Part shown: positions 17,920-27,599 of the stretch, one piece after another
Position numbering within the stretch: the stretch's first letter is position 1
How the letters are laid out: the number at the start of each line of letters is the position of its first letter
DNA from: UMGS1994 sp944386155
GTDB taxonomy: Bacteria > Bacillota > Clostridia > TANB77 > CAG-508
Reading direction: 5' to 3'
DNA length: 64,000 bases
Assembly (NCBI GenBank): GCA_963931085.1
Contig: OZ006973.1
Location: forward strand, 868,001-932,000
The notes under the pieces: generated by a model
Told to the model about the DNA's origin: nothing
Database searches by the model: none
What the model saw: only the letters and a program-made list of their open reading frames with translations
Translations under genes and position numbers: made by a program

Positions 17920-19143
17920 ATGAATTATAAAAAAATAGTTTTAGCATATTCAGGAGGATTAGATACTTCAGTGATGATACCATGGCTTAAGGAACATTAT
18001 AACAATTGTGAAGTAATAGCTGTTGCAGGAAATGTAGGGCAAGGTGAAGATGAACTTGAAGGATTAGAAGAAAAAGCAATTGAAACAGGAGCATCTAAAG
18101 TTTATATTTTGGATTTAAAAGAAGAATTAGTAAATGATTATATAGCAGAAGCAATTAAAGCTGGAGCAAAATATGAAGGTAATTATTTACTAGGAACTCC
18201 TTTTTCAAGACCTTTAATTGCTAAAAAATTAGCTGAGATTGTAAAAAAAGAAAATGCTGATGCAATTTGTCATGGATGTACAGGTAAAGGAAATGATCAA
18301 GTAAGATTTGAACTTGGAATTAAAGCTGTAGATCCAAATATAGATGTAATTGTTCCTTGGAGATATTGGGAATTAAACAGTAGAGAAAAAGAAATAGATT
18401 ATGCAGAAAAGCATAAGATACCTCTAAAAATAAAAAGAGAAACAAATTATTCTAAAGATAAAAATGTTTGGCATTTATCTCATGAAGGGTTAGACTTAGA
18501 AGATCCAGAAAACATGCCAAATTATGATAAGATTTTAGAACTTGGAAAAACTCCTATGAAAGCAAATGATAAAGAGAAGAAAATTACATTATCTTTTGAA
18601 AAAGGTTTACCTATAGCGATAGACGGCAAAAAGATGAGTTTATTAAATATTATAGAAGAATTAAACTATATTGGTGGTGAAAATGGAATAGGAATAATAG
18701 ATATTGTTGAAAATAGATTAGTTGGCATGAAATCAAGAGGAGTATATGAAACACCAGGTGGGACAATCATATATAAAGCTCATGAAATATTAGAATCTAT
18801 TTGCTTAGATAAAGATACTATGCATTTTAAAGAACATATCTCAAGTAAATTTGGTGAATTATTATATGATGCTAAATGGGATACTCCTTTAAGAGAAGCT
18901 TTATCTTGTTTTGTAAATAAAACACAAGAGTTTGTTACTGGTGATGTAAGTTTAATTTTATATAAAGGAAATATAATTCCAGCAGGAGTTTCTAGTAAAT
19001 ATTCTCTTCACTCAAAGCAAATTGCATCATTTGGAGAAGATAGTTATTATGATCAAAAAGATTCAGAAGGATTTACTAATTTATATTGTCTTGAAACAAA
19101 AGTAAGAGCTAATATGTTAAAGAAAAATAATTTAAAAAAGTAA
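17920..19143 (+). CDS. argG: Argininosuccinate synthase
   Basis: Joins citrulline and aspartate with ATP to form argininosuccinate, the penultimate step of arginine synthesis. PP-loop LAYSGGLDTSV at residues 8-18, then EGNYLLGTPFSRPL, CHGCTGKGNDQVRFE, and the C-terminal REAL motif. 407 aa, standard length. AGGAGG ribosome site. Eleven bases before argH; both lie under the T-box, so charging of the cognate tRNA controls them together. Confidence 0.97.
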   Translation: MNYKKIVLAYSGGLDTSVMIPWLKEHYNNCEVIAVAGNVGQGEDELEGLEEKAIETGASKVYILDLKEELVNDYIAEAIKAGAKYEGNYLLGTPFSRPLIAKKLAEIVKKENADAICHGCTGKGNDQVRFELGIKAVDPNIDVIVPWRYWELNSREKEIDYAEKHKIPLKIKRETNYSKDKNVWHLSHEGLDLEDPENMPNYDKILELGKTPMKANDKEKKITLSFEKGLPIAIDGKKMSLLNIIEELNYIGGENGIGIIDIVENRLVGMKSRGVYETPGGTIIYKAHEILESICLDKDTMHFKEHISSKFGELLYDAKWDTPLREALSCFVNKTQEFVTGDVSLILYKGNIIPAGVSSKYSLHSKQIASFGEDSYYDQKDSEGFTNLYCLETKVRANMLKKNNLKK

Positions 19144-19154
19144 GGAGGCTAAAA

Positions 19155-20531
19155 ATGGTTTTATGGGAAGGTAGATTTAAAAAAGAATTAGATTCAAAAA
19201 CAAATGATTTTAATTCATCTATAAAATTTGATAGTAGATTATATAAAGAAGATATTTTAGGAAGTATCGCTCATAGTACGATGCTTGGTAATAAAAATAT
19301 AATAAGCAAAGAAGATTCAAAAAAAATAGTAGACGAGTTAAATAATATATTGAATGATTTAGAAAATGGAAAGCTAGAAATTGATAAAGATGCAGAAGAT
19401 ATTCATATGTTTATTGAATCAGAACTTACAAAGAGAATAGGAGATGCAGGAAAAAGATTGCATACAGCAAGAAGTAGAAATGATCAAGTAGCATTAGATA
19501 TTAAAATGTATCTTAAAAAAGAAATAGAAGAAATAATCAAATTATTAAAACAATTAATAAAAATTTTAGTAGATAAAGCAAAACAAAATTTAGATACTAT
19601 TATGCCTGGTTATACTCACCTTCAAAGAGCACAACCAATAACATTTGCTCATCACCTAATGGCTTATGTAGAAATGTTTATGCGTGATATTGATAGATTA
19701 AAAGATACATTAAAAAGATGTGACATAATGCCTCTTGGAAGCTCTGCTTTGGCTGGAACTAGTTATGATATAGATAGAGATATGGTAAAAGATTTACTAG
19801 GATTTAGAGAAGTGACAAAAAATAGTTTAGATGGAGTTTCTGACAGAGATCATATAATAGAACTTTCATCTGATATTTCAATTATAATGATGCACTTATC
19901 AAGAATTAGTGAAGAAATCATTATGTGGTGTTCATGGGAATTTAAGTTTATAGAATTAGATGATGCTTTTTCTACAGGATCATCAATAATGCCTCAAAAG
20001 AAAAATCCAGATATTGCAGAGTTAATTAGAGGGAAAACAGGAAGAGTATATGGAAATTTAGTTCAAATATTAGTTACAATGAAAGGGCTTCCGCTAGCTT
20101 ATAACAAAGATATGCAAGAAGATAAAGAAGGAATATTTGATAGTATAGATACAGTTAAAATATGTATATCTACAATAATTCCTATGATAGATACTTTTAA
20201 AGTAATTAAAGAAAATATGAGAAAAGCTGCAAACAAAGGCTTTATTAATGCTACTGACTGTGCTGATTATCTAACAAAAAAACAAATCCCTTTTAGAAAA
20301 GCATATAAGATAGTAGGGAATTTAGTAGCTTATTGTATAGAAAAGAATAAAACTTTAGAAGATTTGACTTTAGATGAATATAAAAATATAGATAAAACAT
20401 TTGAAAAAGATATTTATGATACAATAAAATTAGAAAACTGTATAAAAAATAGAAATCTTATTGGAGGTCCATCTAATAAAACGGTAGAGCAGAGGATAGA
20501 AGAAGTAAATAATTTTCTAGAAAACAAATAG
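19155..20531 (+). CDS. argH: Argininosuccinate lyase
   Basis: Splits argininosuccinate to arginine and fumarate. Fumarase/aspartase superfamily: HTARSRNDQVALD, PGYTHLQRAQP, and the signature GSSIMPQKKNPD (about residues 276-287). 458 aa, normal. GGAGG ribosome site, directly after argG. No other arg gene is in the window, so citrulline supply comes from elsewhere. Confidence 0.97.
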   Translation: MVLWEGRFKKELDSKTNDFNSSIKFDSRLYKEDILGSIAHSTMLGNKNIISKEDSKKIVDELNNILNDLENGKLEIDKDAEDIHMFIESELTKRIGDAGKRLHTARSRNDQVALDIKMYLKKEIEEIIKLLKQLIKILVDKAKQNLDTIMPGYTHLQRAQPITFAHHLMAYVEMFMRDIDRLKDTLKRCDIMPLGSSALAGTSYDIDRDMVKDLLGFREVTKNSLDGVSDRDHIIELSSDISIIMMHLSRISEEIIMWCSWEFKFIELDDAFSTGSSIMPQKKNPDIAELIRGKTGRVYGNLVQILVTMKGLPLAYNKDMQEDKEGIFDSIDTVKICISTIIPMIDTFKVIKENMRKAANKGFINATDCADYLTKKQIPFRKAYKIVGNLVAYCIEKNKTLEDLTLDEYKNIDKTFEKDIYDTIKLENCIKNRNLIGGPSNKTVEQRIEEVNNFLENK

Positions 20532-20691
20532 ACATAAAGAGTTGACATGCACGGAATTATTAAATTATGTAACCAAAATGATAAGAAAATAGAAAAAGAA
20601 AAATAAAACATTAATTAACTATGATAAGGAAGAGATTGAATAATATATAAAAGTATTATATAATTTATAAAAATTTTAGGAGTGTGAGAAT

Positions 20692-21805
20692 ATGTTAGAG
20701 CTTGAAGATAATATAAAAGAATTAGAAAGTCTAAAAGCTAAATTAAAAGAAATAGGTGAGTCTCTTTGACATTGAAAACGAAAAAGAAGAACTTTTAAAA
20801 TTAGAAAAAGAAACACTAGATCAAAATTTTTGGAATGATAATAATGTTTCCTCTAAAATCCTTTCTAAGATAAAAAAATTAAAAGATAAAGTAAATAACT
20901 TTGATAGAATAAAAAAAGAGGTTTATGACGCATATGACCTAAATAAACTACTATTAGATGAATTCGTTGAGGATTTAAAAAAAGATATATTAATTTCAAC
21001 AAAAGATTTAATAAGTAAGGTAGATAAATTAGAGCTTGAAACATTTTTATCTAATAAATATGATACTAATAATGCCATAATTACAATTCATCCAGGAGCA
21101 GGGGGAACAGAATCACAAGACTGGGCTGAAATGTTATATAGAATGTATTCAAGATGGGCTACTAAAAATAACTTTGAAGTTAAAGAAGTCGATTACCTAG
21201 AAGGTGATGAAGCAGGACTTAAGAGTGTAACTTTTGAAATTATTGGTGAATATGCATATGGTTATTTAAAATCAGAAAAGGGTGTACATAGATTAGTTAG
21301 AATTTCTCCGTTTGATGCAGGTGGAAGAAGGCATACTTCGTTTGCTTCAGTAGAAGTATTACCTGAAATATCAGATGATATGGATATAGAAATTAATCCA
21401 GATGATTTGAGAATAGATACATATAGAGCTTCAGGTGCAGGAGGACAGCATGTAAATAAAACATCATCTGCTGTTAGAATAACACATATTCCTACGAACA
21501 TTGTTGCTGCATCACAAGCCGAAAGATCACAGCTTCAGAATAAAGAGACTGCTATGAAAATGTTAAAATCAAAACTTCTTGCTTTAAAAGAAAAAGAACA
21601 AAAAGATAAAATTGAAGATTTAAAAGGAGAGCAAAAAGATATTGCATGGGGAAGTCAAATAAGATCTTATGTATTTTGCCCATACACTTTAGTTAAAGAT
21701 CATAGAACTAATTACGAAACTGGAAATGTTGAAGCTGTAATGAATGGAGATATTGATGAATTTATAAATGCATATCTAAAATTTAATAAAACAAATAATC
21801 AGTAA
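20692..21805 (+). CDS. prfB: Peptide chain release factor 2 with programmed TGA frameshift
   Basis: Recognises UGA and UAA. The first 25 codons run in one frame to CTT TGA C (20764-20770); a +1 shift reads GAC and enters the main frame. This is the classical RF2 autoregulatory site, with the purine-rich GGTGAG before it. The main frame carries RISPFDAGGRRHTSF (the SPF stop-recognition region) and GAGGQHVNKT (the GGQ motif). About 370 aa joined. Promoter-like TTGACA lies at 20541. This is the known type of +1 recoding and a useful internal comparison for the CGG sites. Confidence 0.95.
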
Positions 21806-21806
21806 A

Positions 21807-21835
21807 TTGACGTATTATATTAAAAGTGCTATAAT
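21807..21835 (+). promoter_or_regulatory. Promoter of the Cys-rich small protein
   Basis: TTGACG (21807-21812), 17-base spacer, TATAAT (21830-21835). Confidence 0.8.
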
Positions 21836-21869
21836 ATAATTGTATTTAATAAAAACGGAGGTGTTAAAT

Positions 21870-21992
21870 ATGGCAGTAAGATGTGGAGATGAAAGAGGTT
21901 CTTGTAAATGGTTCGATCCAAATTGCAAAGGTGGATATTGCGATTATAAAGGATGTCCTATTTCAAAAAACGATGAATGCCCAAGATATTAA
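21870..21992 (+). CDS. Cysteine-rich small protein (40 aa)
   Basis: MAVRCGDERGSCKWFDPNC, then a short Gly/Tyr segment with three more Cys and a final PRY. Six Cys in 40 residues with CxxxxxxC spacing suggest a metal-binding or knuckle fold. Own promoter, GGAGGTG ribosome site seven bases before the ATG, and own terminator, so it is a real single-gene unit. Family not recognised by me. Confidence 0.8.
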   Translation: MAVRCGDERGSCKWFDPNCKGGYCDYKGCPISKNDECPRY

Positions 21993-22010
21993 TAAAAAAT
22001 AAAATTTATT

Positions 22011-22040
22011 GCACTAGTTTAAAAACTAGTGCTTATTTTT
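22011..22040 (+). terminator. Terminator of the Cys-rich small gene
   Basis: GCACTAGTTT / AAAACTAGTGC, then TTATTTTTTATTTT. Confidence 0.9.
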
Positions 22041-22213
22041 TATTTTAAATAATATAATTTAATTACTATATATTATTTGCAATAATTTTAAAAAAATGAT
22101 AATATATTTAAGGATAGCATATTATATATTTTTTTAATATAATATACTATATTAAGTTAGCAGGATTTATATTTAAACTTGCTTATACAAAATTTAAAAG
22201 AAGGTGCCAAGCT

Positions 22214-23431
22214 ATGGGCATAGTAGTACAAAAATTTGGAGGAAGTTCTGTAGCAGATGCAGAAAAACTATTAAAAGTCTGCAAACATATCATTAAAGAA
22301 TATAACGAAGGAAATAACGTAGCAGTTGTTGTTTCAGCACAAGGAAAAACAACAGACAGATTAATATCAGAAGAAAAGGAGATTACTAAAAAACCTAACA
22401 AAAGAGAACATGATGTTTTAGTATCAACTGGAGAGCAAATTACTATTGCAAAACTTGCAATGACTCTTCAAGAATTAGGATATAAAGCTATTTCTCTTGC
22501 AGGATGGCAAATTCCTATAATAACAACTAGTGAATTTGGAAATGCTAAAATAAAATATGTAAACACAAAAACAATCTTAGATTTATTCGAAGAAAAATAT
22601 ATTGTAATAATAGCTGGTTTCCAAGGTATTGATGAAAAATTAAATATTACTACTTTCGGTAGAGGAGGGTCAGACACTACGGCAGTAGCTGTTGCAGCTG
22701 CTTTAAAAGCTGATAAGTGCGAAATATTTACTGATGTAGATGGGGTATTTTCATCTGATCCTAGAATAGTAGAAGATGTAAAAAAATTAGAAAAAGTATC
22801 TTATGACGAGATGCTTGAACTTTCTAGTATGGGAGCAAAAGTTCTTCATAATAGATGCGTTGAAATAGGGAAGAAGTATAATTTACCTATAATAGTTAAG
22901 TCAACATTTGAAGAGCAAAGCGATGGAACTGTAGTAACAGATAGTTATATGGAAGATTTAACTATAAGTGGTGTTACAAAAGATGATCATATTGCAAGAA
23001 TTTCAGTAATGGGATTAGAAAATAAAATTGGTAGAACTTACAATGTATTTAAACTTTTAGCTGATAATGATATAAATGTTGATGTTATAGTTCAATCATT
23101 TGGAGAAAATGTAAATAAAAATCTATCATTTAGTATAAAAACAAGTGATTTAGAAGATGCAGTAAAAATACTAAATGATCATATAAATGAAATAGGAGCT
23201 AGAGAAATAAGATATTTTGATAACTTATCTAAAATATCTATTATAGGAGTGGGAATTGCTAATAAAACAGGTGTTGCAGCAGATATGTTTGAAGCTCTAT
23301 ATGAAAATAATATAAATATGCACATGATTAGCACATCAGAAATTAAAATATCTGTTTTAGTAGATAGAGAAGACTCTAATAAAGCTGTAAATGCTATTCA
23401 TAAAAAATTTTATGATAAATTGAATAAATAA
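22214..23431 (+). CDS. Aspartate kinase
   Basis: Phosphorylates aspartate, first step to lysine, threonine, methionine and diaminopimelate. N-terminal VQKFGGSSVAD, STGEQIT, GRGGSDTTAVAVAAAL and FTDVDGVFSSDPRI match the kinase domain; two ACT regulatory domains occupy about residues 265-405. 405 aa, the monofunctional class. GAAGGTG ribosome site. No riboswitch was recognised upstream, and a terminator follows. Which amino acid inhibits it cannot be told from sequence. Confidence 0.95.
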   Translation: MGIVVQKFGGSSVADAEKLLKVCKHIIKEYNEGNNVAVVVSAQGKTTDRLISEEKEITKKPNKREHDVLVSTGEQITIAKLAMTLQELGYKAISLAGWQIPIITTSEFGNAKIKYVNTKTILDLFEEKYIVIIAGFQGIDEKLNITTFGRGGSDTTAVAVAAALKADKCEIFTDVDGVFSSDPRIVEDVKKLEKVSYDEMLELSSMGAKVLHNRCVEIGKKYNLPIIVKSTFEEQSDGTVVTDSYMEDLTISGVTKDDHIARISVMGLENKIGRTYNVFKLLADNDINVDVIVQSFGENVNKNLSFSIKTSDLEDAVKILNDHINEIGAREIRYFDNLSKISIIGVGIANKTGVAADMFEALYENNINMHMISTSEIKISVLVDREDSNKAVNAIHKKFYDKLNK

Positions 23432-23451
23432 AATAATAAAAATTTTTAAAA

Positions 23452-23478
23452 AGAGAACATTTATTTGTTCTCTTTTTT
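23452..23478 (+). terminator. Terminator after aspartate kinase
   Basis: AGAGAACA / TGTTCTCT stem followed by TTTTTT. Confidence 0.85.
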
Positions 23479-23608
23479 CCGCTTCTAATTTTTAAAATAA
23501 AATAATTTATTAAAATACACTATATATAATATATAAATATAGTTCTAAAAAAATAAAAAAAGAATATAATATTTTATAGTAAAAACGTAAAATATTAGGA
23601 GTTAGATT

Positions 23609-23903
23609 ATGAATATAGAAGAAAAGAATAGTCAAAAAACAATTATGCAAAACTTAATACTAGAAAATAAAGAAAAGCTTACTATAACTGGAACTAGAGA
23701 TGTATTAAGTTTCGATGATAAGATAATTATATTAGATACTACTCTTCGGTATGTTAACAATCAAAGGTGAAAATCTTAAAATAATTAAATTAAGTGTCGA
23801 ATCAGGAGATGTAATTTTAGAAGGAGAAATTAATAATTTAAATTATTCAAAAGATAATTTCGATAAGAAACAGTCAAATCTAATAAGTAAGATATTTAAA
23901 TAA
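23609..23903 (+). CDS. yabP: Sporulation protein YabP, needs +1 frameshift at CGG
   Basis: YabP-type spore protein needed for coat or cortex assembly in Bacillus. Frame 1 carries residues 1-46 (ENKEKLTITGTRDVLSFDD, IIILDTTL) to CGG at 23747-23749; the +1 frame (GGT at 23748-23750) continues MLTIKGENLKIIKLSVESGD, VILEGEINNLNYS to the stop. The family motif LG-x-L-x-IKGE-x-L lies across the junction and its Gly is supplied by GGT. Joined length 97 aa, normal for YabP. The stop TAATG overlaps yabQ. Neither half alone is long enough to be called by ORF finders. Confidence 0.85.
23747..23750 (+). other. CGG-T +1 recoding site in yabP
   Basis: Context ACT CTT CGG TAT; homology resumes as CTT (C) GGT ATG TTA ACA. 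Codon 47. Confidence 0.8.
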
Positions 23904-24331
23904 TGAGCATAGCAGAACAAACACAAGTTTTTATAATATTTGTTATTGTAGGGATAATAATATCTTTTTTATTTGATATATTTCGTATATTTAGAAAAAT
24001 TTATAAATTTTCTAATATGCTAATATATATGCAAGATATCCTGTTTTGGCTGTTAACAGGAATAATTATACTACAAGCAATATTTAAATTTAATTCAGGA
24101 GATATAAGAATATTTTTATTTTTAGGTATTTTTGTTGGAGTATTTATTTATATTAGTCTATTTAGTATATATGTAATTAAAATTGGTTCCTTTATTTTAA
24201 AACTAATAAATACATTAATTAGAAAATTAATTAATGTATTTAAGGTACCTATTTGTAAAATATTAGATTTTATGATAAAATATTATAGAAATTTAAGAAA
24301 AAATGTATTAAAAAAGTTAAAAAGCACATAA
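23903..24331 (+). CDS. yabQ: Spore cortex biosynthesis protein YabQ
   Basis: 142 residues: four hydrophobic segments in the first 110 residues with the YabQ-type FDIFRIFRKIYKF loop after the first, then a basic C-terminal tail. In Bacillus YabQ is a membrane protein needed for spore cortex. Its ATG overlaps the yabP stop, and a DivIC-like gene follows, reproducing the yabP-yabQ-divIC order of spore formers. Strong positional support. Confidence 0.85.
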   Translation: MSIAEQTQVFIIFVIVGIIISFLFDIFRIFRKIYKFSNMLIYMQDILFWLLTGIIILQAIFKFNSGDIRIFLFLGIFVGVFIYISLFSIYVIKIGSFILKLINTLIRKLINVFKVPICKILDFMIKYYRNLRKNVLKKLKST

Positions 24332-24399
24332 AAAGAAGGATTTTACTATAAAAAAGTAGTATAATATTAATGTACAAAAATAAATTTGGAGATATACTT

Positions 24400-24684
24400 A
24401 TGAAAAAAAAGTTTGATTTAAAGAAATTTTATATAAATATAATAATTATTGGCCTATTACTTTATGCAATATTTGTACTTATATCACAACAATCTAAATT
24501 AAATAATTATTCAGAATCACAACAATATTATAGTGAACTTATAGATGATGCTAAAAAGAAACAAGATACTTTAAATAAACGTAAAGATAATGTTAATTCT
24601 GAAGAATATATAGAACAAGTTGCAAGAGATAGACTTGATATGTTTTTACCAAATGAAAGAGTTTATATTGATATTGGTCAGTAA
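24400..24684 (+). CDS. divIC: FtsB/DivIC-like septum formation initiator
   Basis: About 94 aa from ATG 24400 (GGAGATA upstream). Cytosolic basic N-terminus, one membrane helix (about residues 10-30), a coiled coil, then the conserved EYIEQVARDRLDMFLPNERVYIDI end of the family. Part of the divisome with FtsL/DivIB. Placed after yabPQ as in Bacillus. An ATG at 24370 in frame is possible but has a poorer ribosome site. Confidence 0.85.
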   Translation: MKKKFDLKKFYINIIIIGLLLYAIFVLISQQSKLNNYSESQQYYSELIDDAKKKQDTLNKRKDNVNSEEYIEQVARDRLDMFLPNERVYIDIGQ

Positions 24685-24715
24685 CTGTAGTAAAATATAG
24701 TTACTGAATTTTTTT
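24679..24715 (+). terminator. Terminator overlapping the divIC stop
   Basis: CAGTAACT / AGTTACTG stem then AATTTTTTT; the left arm includes the stop codon. Confidence 0.85.
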
Positions 24716-24843
24716 AAATCTAAAAATATTAATTTCAAAAAATTTTATTTCAAAAAAATTCAAATATAGTTTTATCTTAATAAACTTTCAACAAATAAAA
24801 TATTAATTTAATTAAATATAATAAAAAGGGGGCACTTAATAAT

Positions 24844-26157
24844 ATGAATTTTGAAGAAATGTCTATTAATGACTTAAAACAACTTGCAAAAGATAAAGGA
24901 CTAAAAAATATATCAAAATTAAAGAAAAATGAATTAATTGAAATGTTAAAAGAAGATGATTCTAATAATGAAGAAATAAAAAGAATGGATAATTTACAAA
25001 ATAATGAAGATGATAGTGGTTATAAAATCACTAACGAAGGTGATACAATTTCAGAAGGAATATTAGAAGTTATGCCTGACGGATTCGGATTTTTAAGAGG
25101 AGATAATTATCTATCAACTAATAAAGATGTTTATGTATCACCAACACAAATAAGAAGATTTAAATTAGATACCGGAGATTATGTTAAAGGTATAACAAGA
25201 AATCCTAAAGAAGGAGAGAAATTTCCTGCTTTAATATATGTAATAGAAGTAAATAATGATCATCCAGAAAAATGTATGAAAAGAAAATCTTTTGATGATT
25301 TAATTCCTATATATCCAAATAAAAGAATTAGATTAGAAACCGCTTCTAATTCATATACTATGAGATTAATGGATTTACTATGTCCAATAGGAAAAGGACA
25401 AAGAGGATTGATTGTTGCACCTCCTAAAGCTGGTAAAACAACAATTTTAAAACAAATTGCAAATAGTATAACTACAAATCATCCAGATATTGAATTAATA
25501 GTTCTTTTAATAGATGAGCGTCCAGAAGAAGTAACAGATATGAAAAGAAGTATAAAAGGAGATGTAATATATTCAACTTTTGATGAACTTCCAGAACATC
25601 ATGTTAAAGTTGCTGAAATGGTTTTAGAAAGAGCAAAAAGACTTACAGAACAAAATAAAGATGTAGTAATTTTATTAGATAGTATTACCAGACTTGCAAG
25701 AGCTTATAACTTAGTTATTCCTTCTTCTGGAAGGACATTATCAGGAGGTTTAGATCCAAGTGCACTTCACAAGCCAAAAAGATTTTTAGGAGCAGCAAGA
25801 AATACTGAAGATGCAGGAAGTCTTACAATCCTTGCTACAGCTTTAGTCGATACTGGAAGTAGAATGGATGATGTAATATTTGAAGAATTTAAAGGAACAG
25901 GTAATATGGAAGTTCACTTAGATAGAAACTTATCTGAAAAAAGAATATTTCCTGCTATCGATATTAATAAGTCTGGTACTAGAAGAGAAGATTTATTATT
26001 ATCTCCTAAAGAATTAAATGTTATGTATGCTTTAAGAAAAGTAATGAGTAATATGAGTAATATAGAAATTACAGAACAGTTATTAAATATTATTACAACA
26101 ACAAAAAACAATGAGCAATTTTTAGATAAATTAGATTACTTTTTTAAAACTAAATAA
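24844..26157 (+). CDS. rho: Transcription termination factor Rho
   Basis: Hexameric RNA-dependent helicase that ends transcription. N-terminal Rho_N/SAP-like helices (NDLKQLAKDKGLKNISKLKK), a cold-shock-like RNA-binding domain (EGILEVMPDGFGFLRG), Walker A APPKAGKTT, Walker B LIVLLIDERPEEVTDM, and RRFLGAARN-like Q-loop region PKRFLGAARNTEDAGSLT. 437 aa. GGGGG-type ribosome site. No unusual insertion. Confidence 0.97.
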   Translation: MNFEEMSINDLKQLAKDKGLKNISKLKKNELIEMLKEDDSNNEEIKRMDNLQNNEDDSGYKITNEGDTISEGILEVMPDGFGFLRGDNYLSTNKDVYVSPTQIRRFKLDTGDYVKGITRNPKEGEKFPALIYVIEVNNDHPEKCMKRKSFDDLIPIYPNKRIRLETASNSYTMRLMDLLCPIGKGQRGLIVAPPKAGKTTILKQIANSITTNHPDIELIVLLIDERPEEVTDMKRSIKGDVIYSTFDELPEHHVKVAEMVLERAKRLTEQNKDVVILLDSITRLARAYNLVIPSSGRTLSGGLDPSALHKPKRFLGAARNTEDAGSLTILATALVDTGSRMDDVIFEEFKGTGNMEVHLDRNLSEKRIFPAIDINKSGTRREDLLLSPKELNVMYALRKVMSNMSNIEITEQLLNIITTTKNNEQFLDKLDYFFKTK

Positions 26158-26232
26158 TATAACTAATTAATTGACTTTTTTAATTTGTATCGATATAATC
26201 TATATATAAATACATTTATGGAGGAAAAAATT

Positions 26233-27033
26233 ATGATGAACATGAAAAAATCAACTTTATTTACTATAATAATACTAGTTAATGCTTTATTTTTTACATT
26301 TGGTATGCTTGTAGCAACTTGGTTTTATAATACAAATAAAAATGATACTAATAACCAAGAAATAATTGATAATTCTTTAGCAAATAATTCAAGTATTTCT
26401 GATTCAGGCATTAGTCTATCAAATGATGATATATCTGAATTGCAAGATTTATATTTCCCTATGTTTTTAGATTTTAATGATTCAATAGAAAAAAATAGCT
26501 TACCAATTATGAATATTATTACTTCAAATTTCAATATTGAGAAAAAAGATAATTCAAACTATGAGAAATATAAAAATGAAGAAGGAGCAATTATTTATTC
26601 TAAAGAAGATCTTGATTCAGTTACAAACGAATTATTTGGAGATAGAGGACAAGATATAATTACTAATTCAGTAGATGATACTTTAGAAGATGCGTATGTT
26701 ATTTTTGCTAATGATTCTACATCTAGTGAATATTTAGTAACAATTACAGATTACAAAGAAATTGAAAATGAGAATATAGAATTTACTATTAATTATTGCA
26801 AATACTATAATAATGAATTATCTGAATTTATAGATGAAAAGATTAATAATACAAACAATAATGACGTAGATTTAGTTGTTACAACTGAAAAAGCAGAATC
26901 TTCTAATGAAGAATTAGTAAATAAAGCTACTGAAGAATTTATAAAAGAACAAAAAACAGAATCAGCTACAATAACTATTAAAGTTAATAATGATTCTAAA
27001 TTTGCTAAATATCAACTAGTTTCAATTAAATAG
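26233..27033 (+). CDS. Membrane-anchored hypothetical protein (266 aa)
   Basis: Start at 26233 is set by TGGAGG nine bases upstream. N-terminal signal anchor (about residues 8-30, IIILVNALFFTFGMLVATWF), then an acidic, Asn/Ser-rich ectodomain. No motif or family recognised. Followed by its own terminator. Confidence 0.65.
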   Translation: MMNMKKSTLFTIIILVNALFFTFGMLVATWFYNTNKNDTNNQEIIDNSLANNSSISDSGISLSNDDISELQDLYFPMFLDFNDSIEKNSLPIMNIITSNFNIEKKDNSNYEKYKNEEGAIIYSKEDLDSVTNELFGDRGQDIITNSVDDTLEDAYVIFANDSTSSEYLVTITDYKEIENENIEFTINYCKYYNNELSEFIDEKINNTNNNDVDLVVTTEKAESSNEELVNKATEEFIKEQKTESATITIKVNNDSKFAKYQLVSIK

Positions 27034-27048
27034 TTTTTAAAATTACTA

Positions 27049-27086
27049 ATGACAAATAATTTATTTATTTGTCATTATTTATTTAT
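27049..27086 (+). terminator. Terminator after the 26233 gene
   Basis: ATGACAAATAA / TTATTTGTCAT stem then TATTTATTTAT. Confidence 0.75.
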
Positions 27087-27131
27087 ATTTAAATTTAGTA
27101 TATTTATAAACAAGAGTAGAGGAGAAATAAA

Positions 27132-27536
27132 TTGAAGTTAGTAAAATACGATAATAATTTATTAATCAACTTTTATAATAGTAATGGATTAGAATTTGAT
27201 GAGAATAAAAATTATTTTGGAAAAGATATAAGATCTTTTGCAATAAAAGAAAAAGGTAAAATTATTGGAGCAGTGTCAATATCTAAGTATAAAAATAAAA
27301 GCTATATAGAAGCTTTAGTAGCAGACTATAATTATAGGAATAAAGGAATAGGAAAATTATTATTAAAAAAAGCTATAGATGAATTAGATAAGCCAATATA
27401 TATAATATCTAAAGCAGATAAATTCTTTTTAAAGAATGGATTTGAATATGATGATTCAGATTTAATAGGAGAAGAATGCAAAAATTGTGAATATTATAAT
27501 CTTACATGCTTTCCAAAAGTTTTAGTGTATAGATAA
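27132..27536 (+). CDS. GNAT-family N-acetyltransferase
   Basis: 134 residues with the acetyl-CoA loop YNYRNKGIGKLLLKKAIDEL (Q/R-x-x-G-x-G/A pattern, about residues 72-91) preceded by IEALVADYNYR. A Cys cluster GEECKNCEYY near the C-terminus resembles the tail of the citrate-lyase-ligase or ArsN2-like subgroups and may bind metal. TTG start with GAGGAG ribosome site. Substrate unknown. Confidence 0.75.
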   Translation: MKLVKYDNNLLINFYNSNGLEFDENKNYFGKDIRSFAIKEKGKIIGAVSISKYKNKSYIEALVADYNYRNKGIGKLLLKKAIDELDKPIYIISKADKFFLKNGFEYDDSDLIGEECKNCEYYNLTCFPKVLVYR

Positions 27537-27551
27537 TAGAGAATAGATAGA

Positions 27552-27597
27552 AATACTAATTAATTATTAATAAATATAATTAATTAGTATTTTTTTG
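27552..27597 (+). terminator. Terminator after GNAT gene
   Basis: AATACTAATTAATTA / TAATTAATTAGTATT, then TTTTTT. Confidence 0.85.
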
Positions 27598-27599
27598 TT

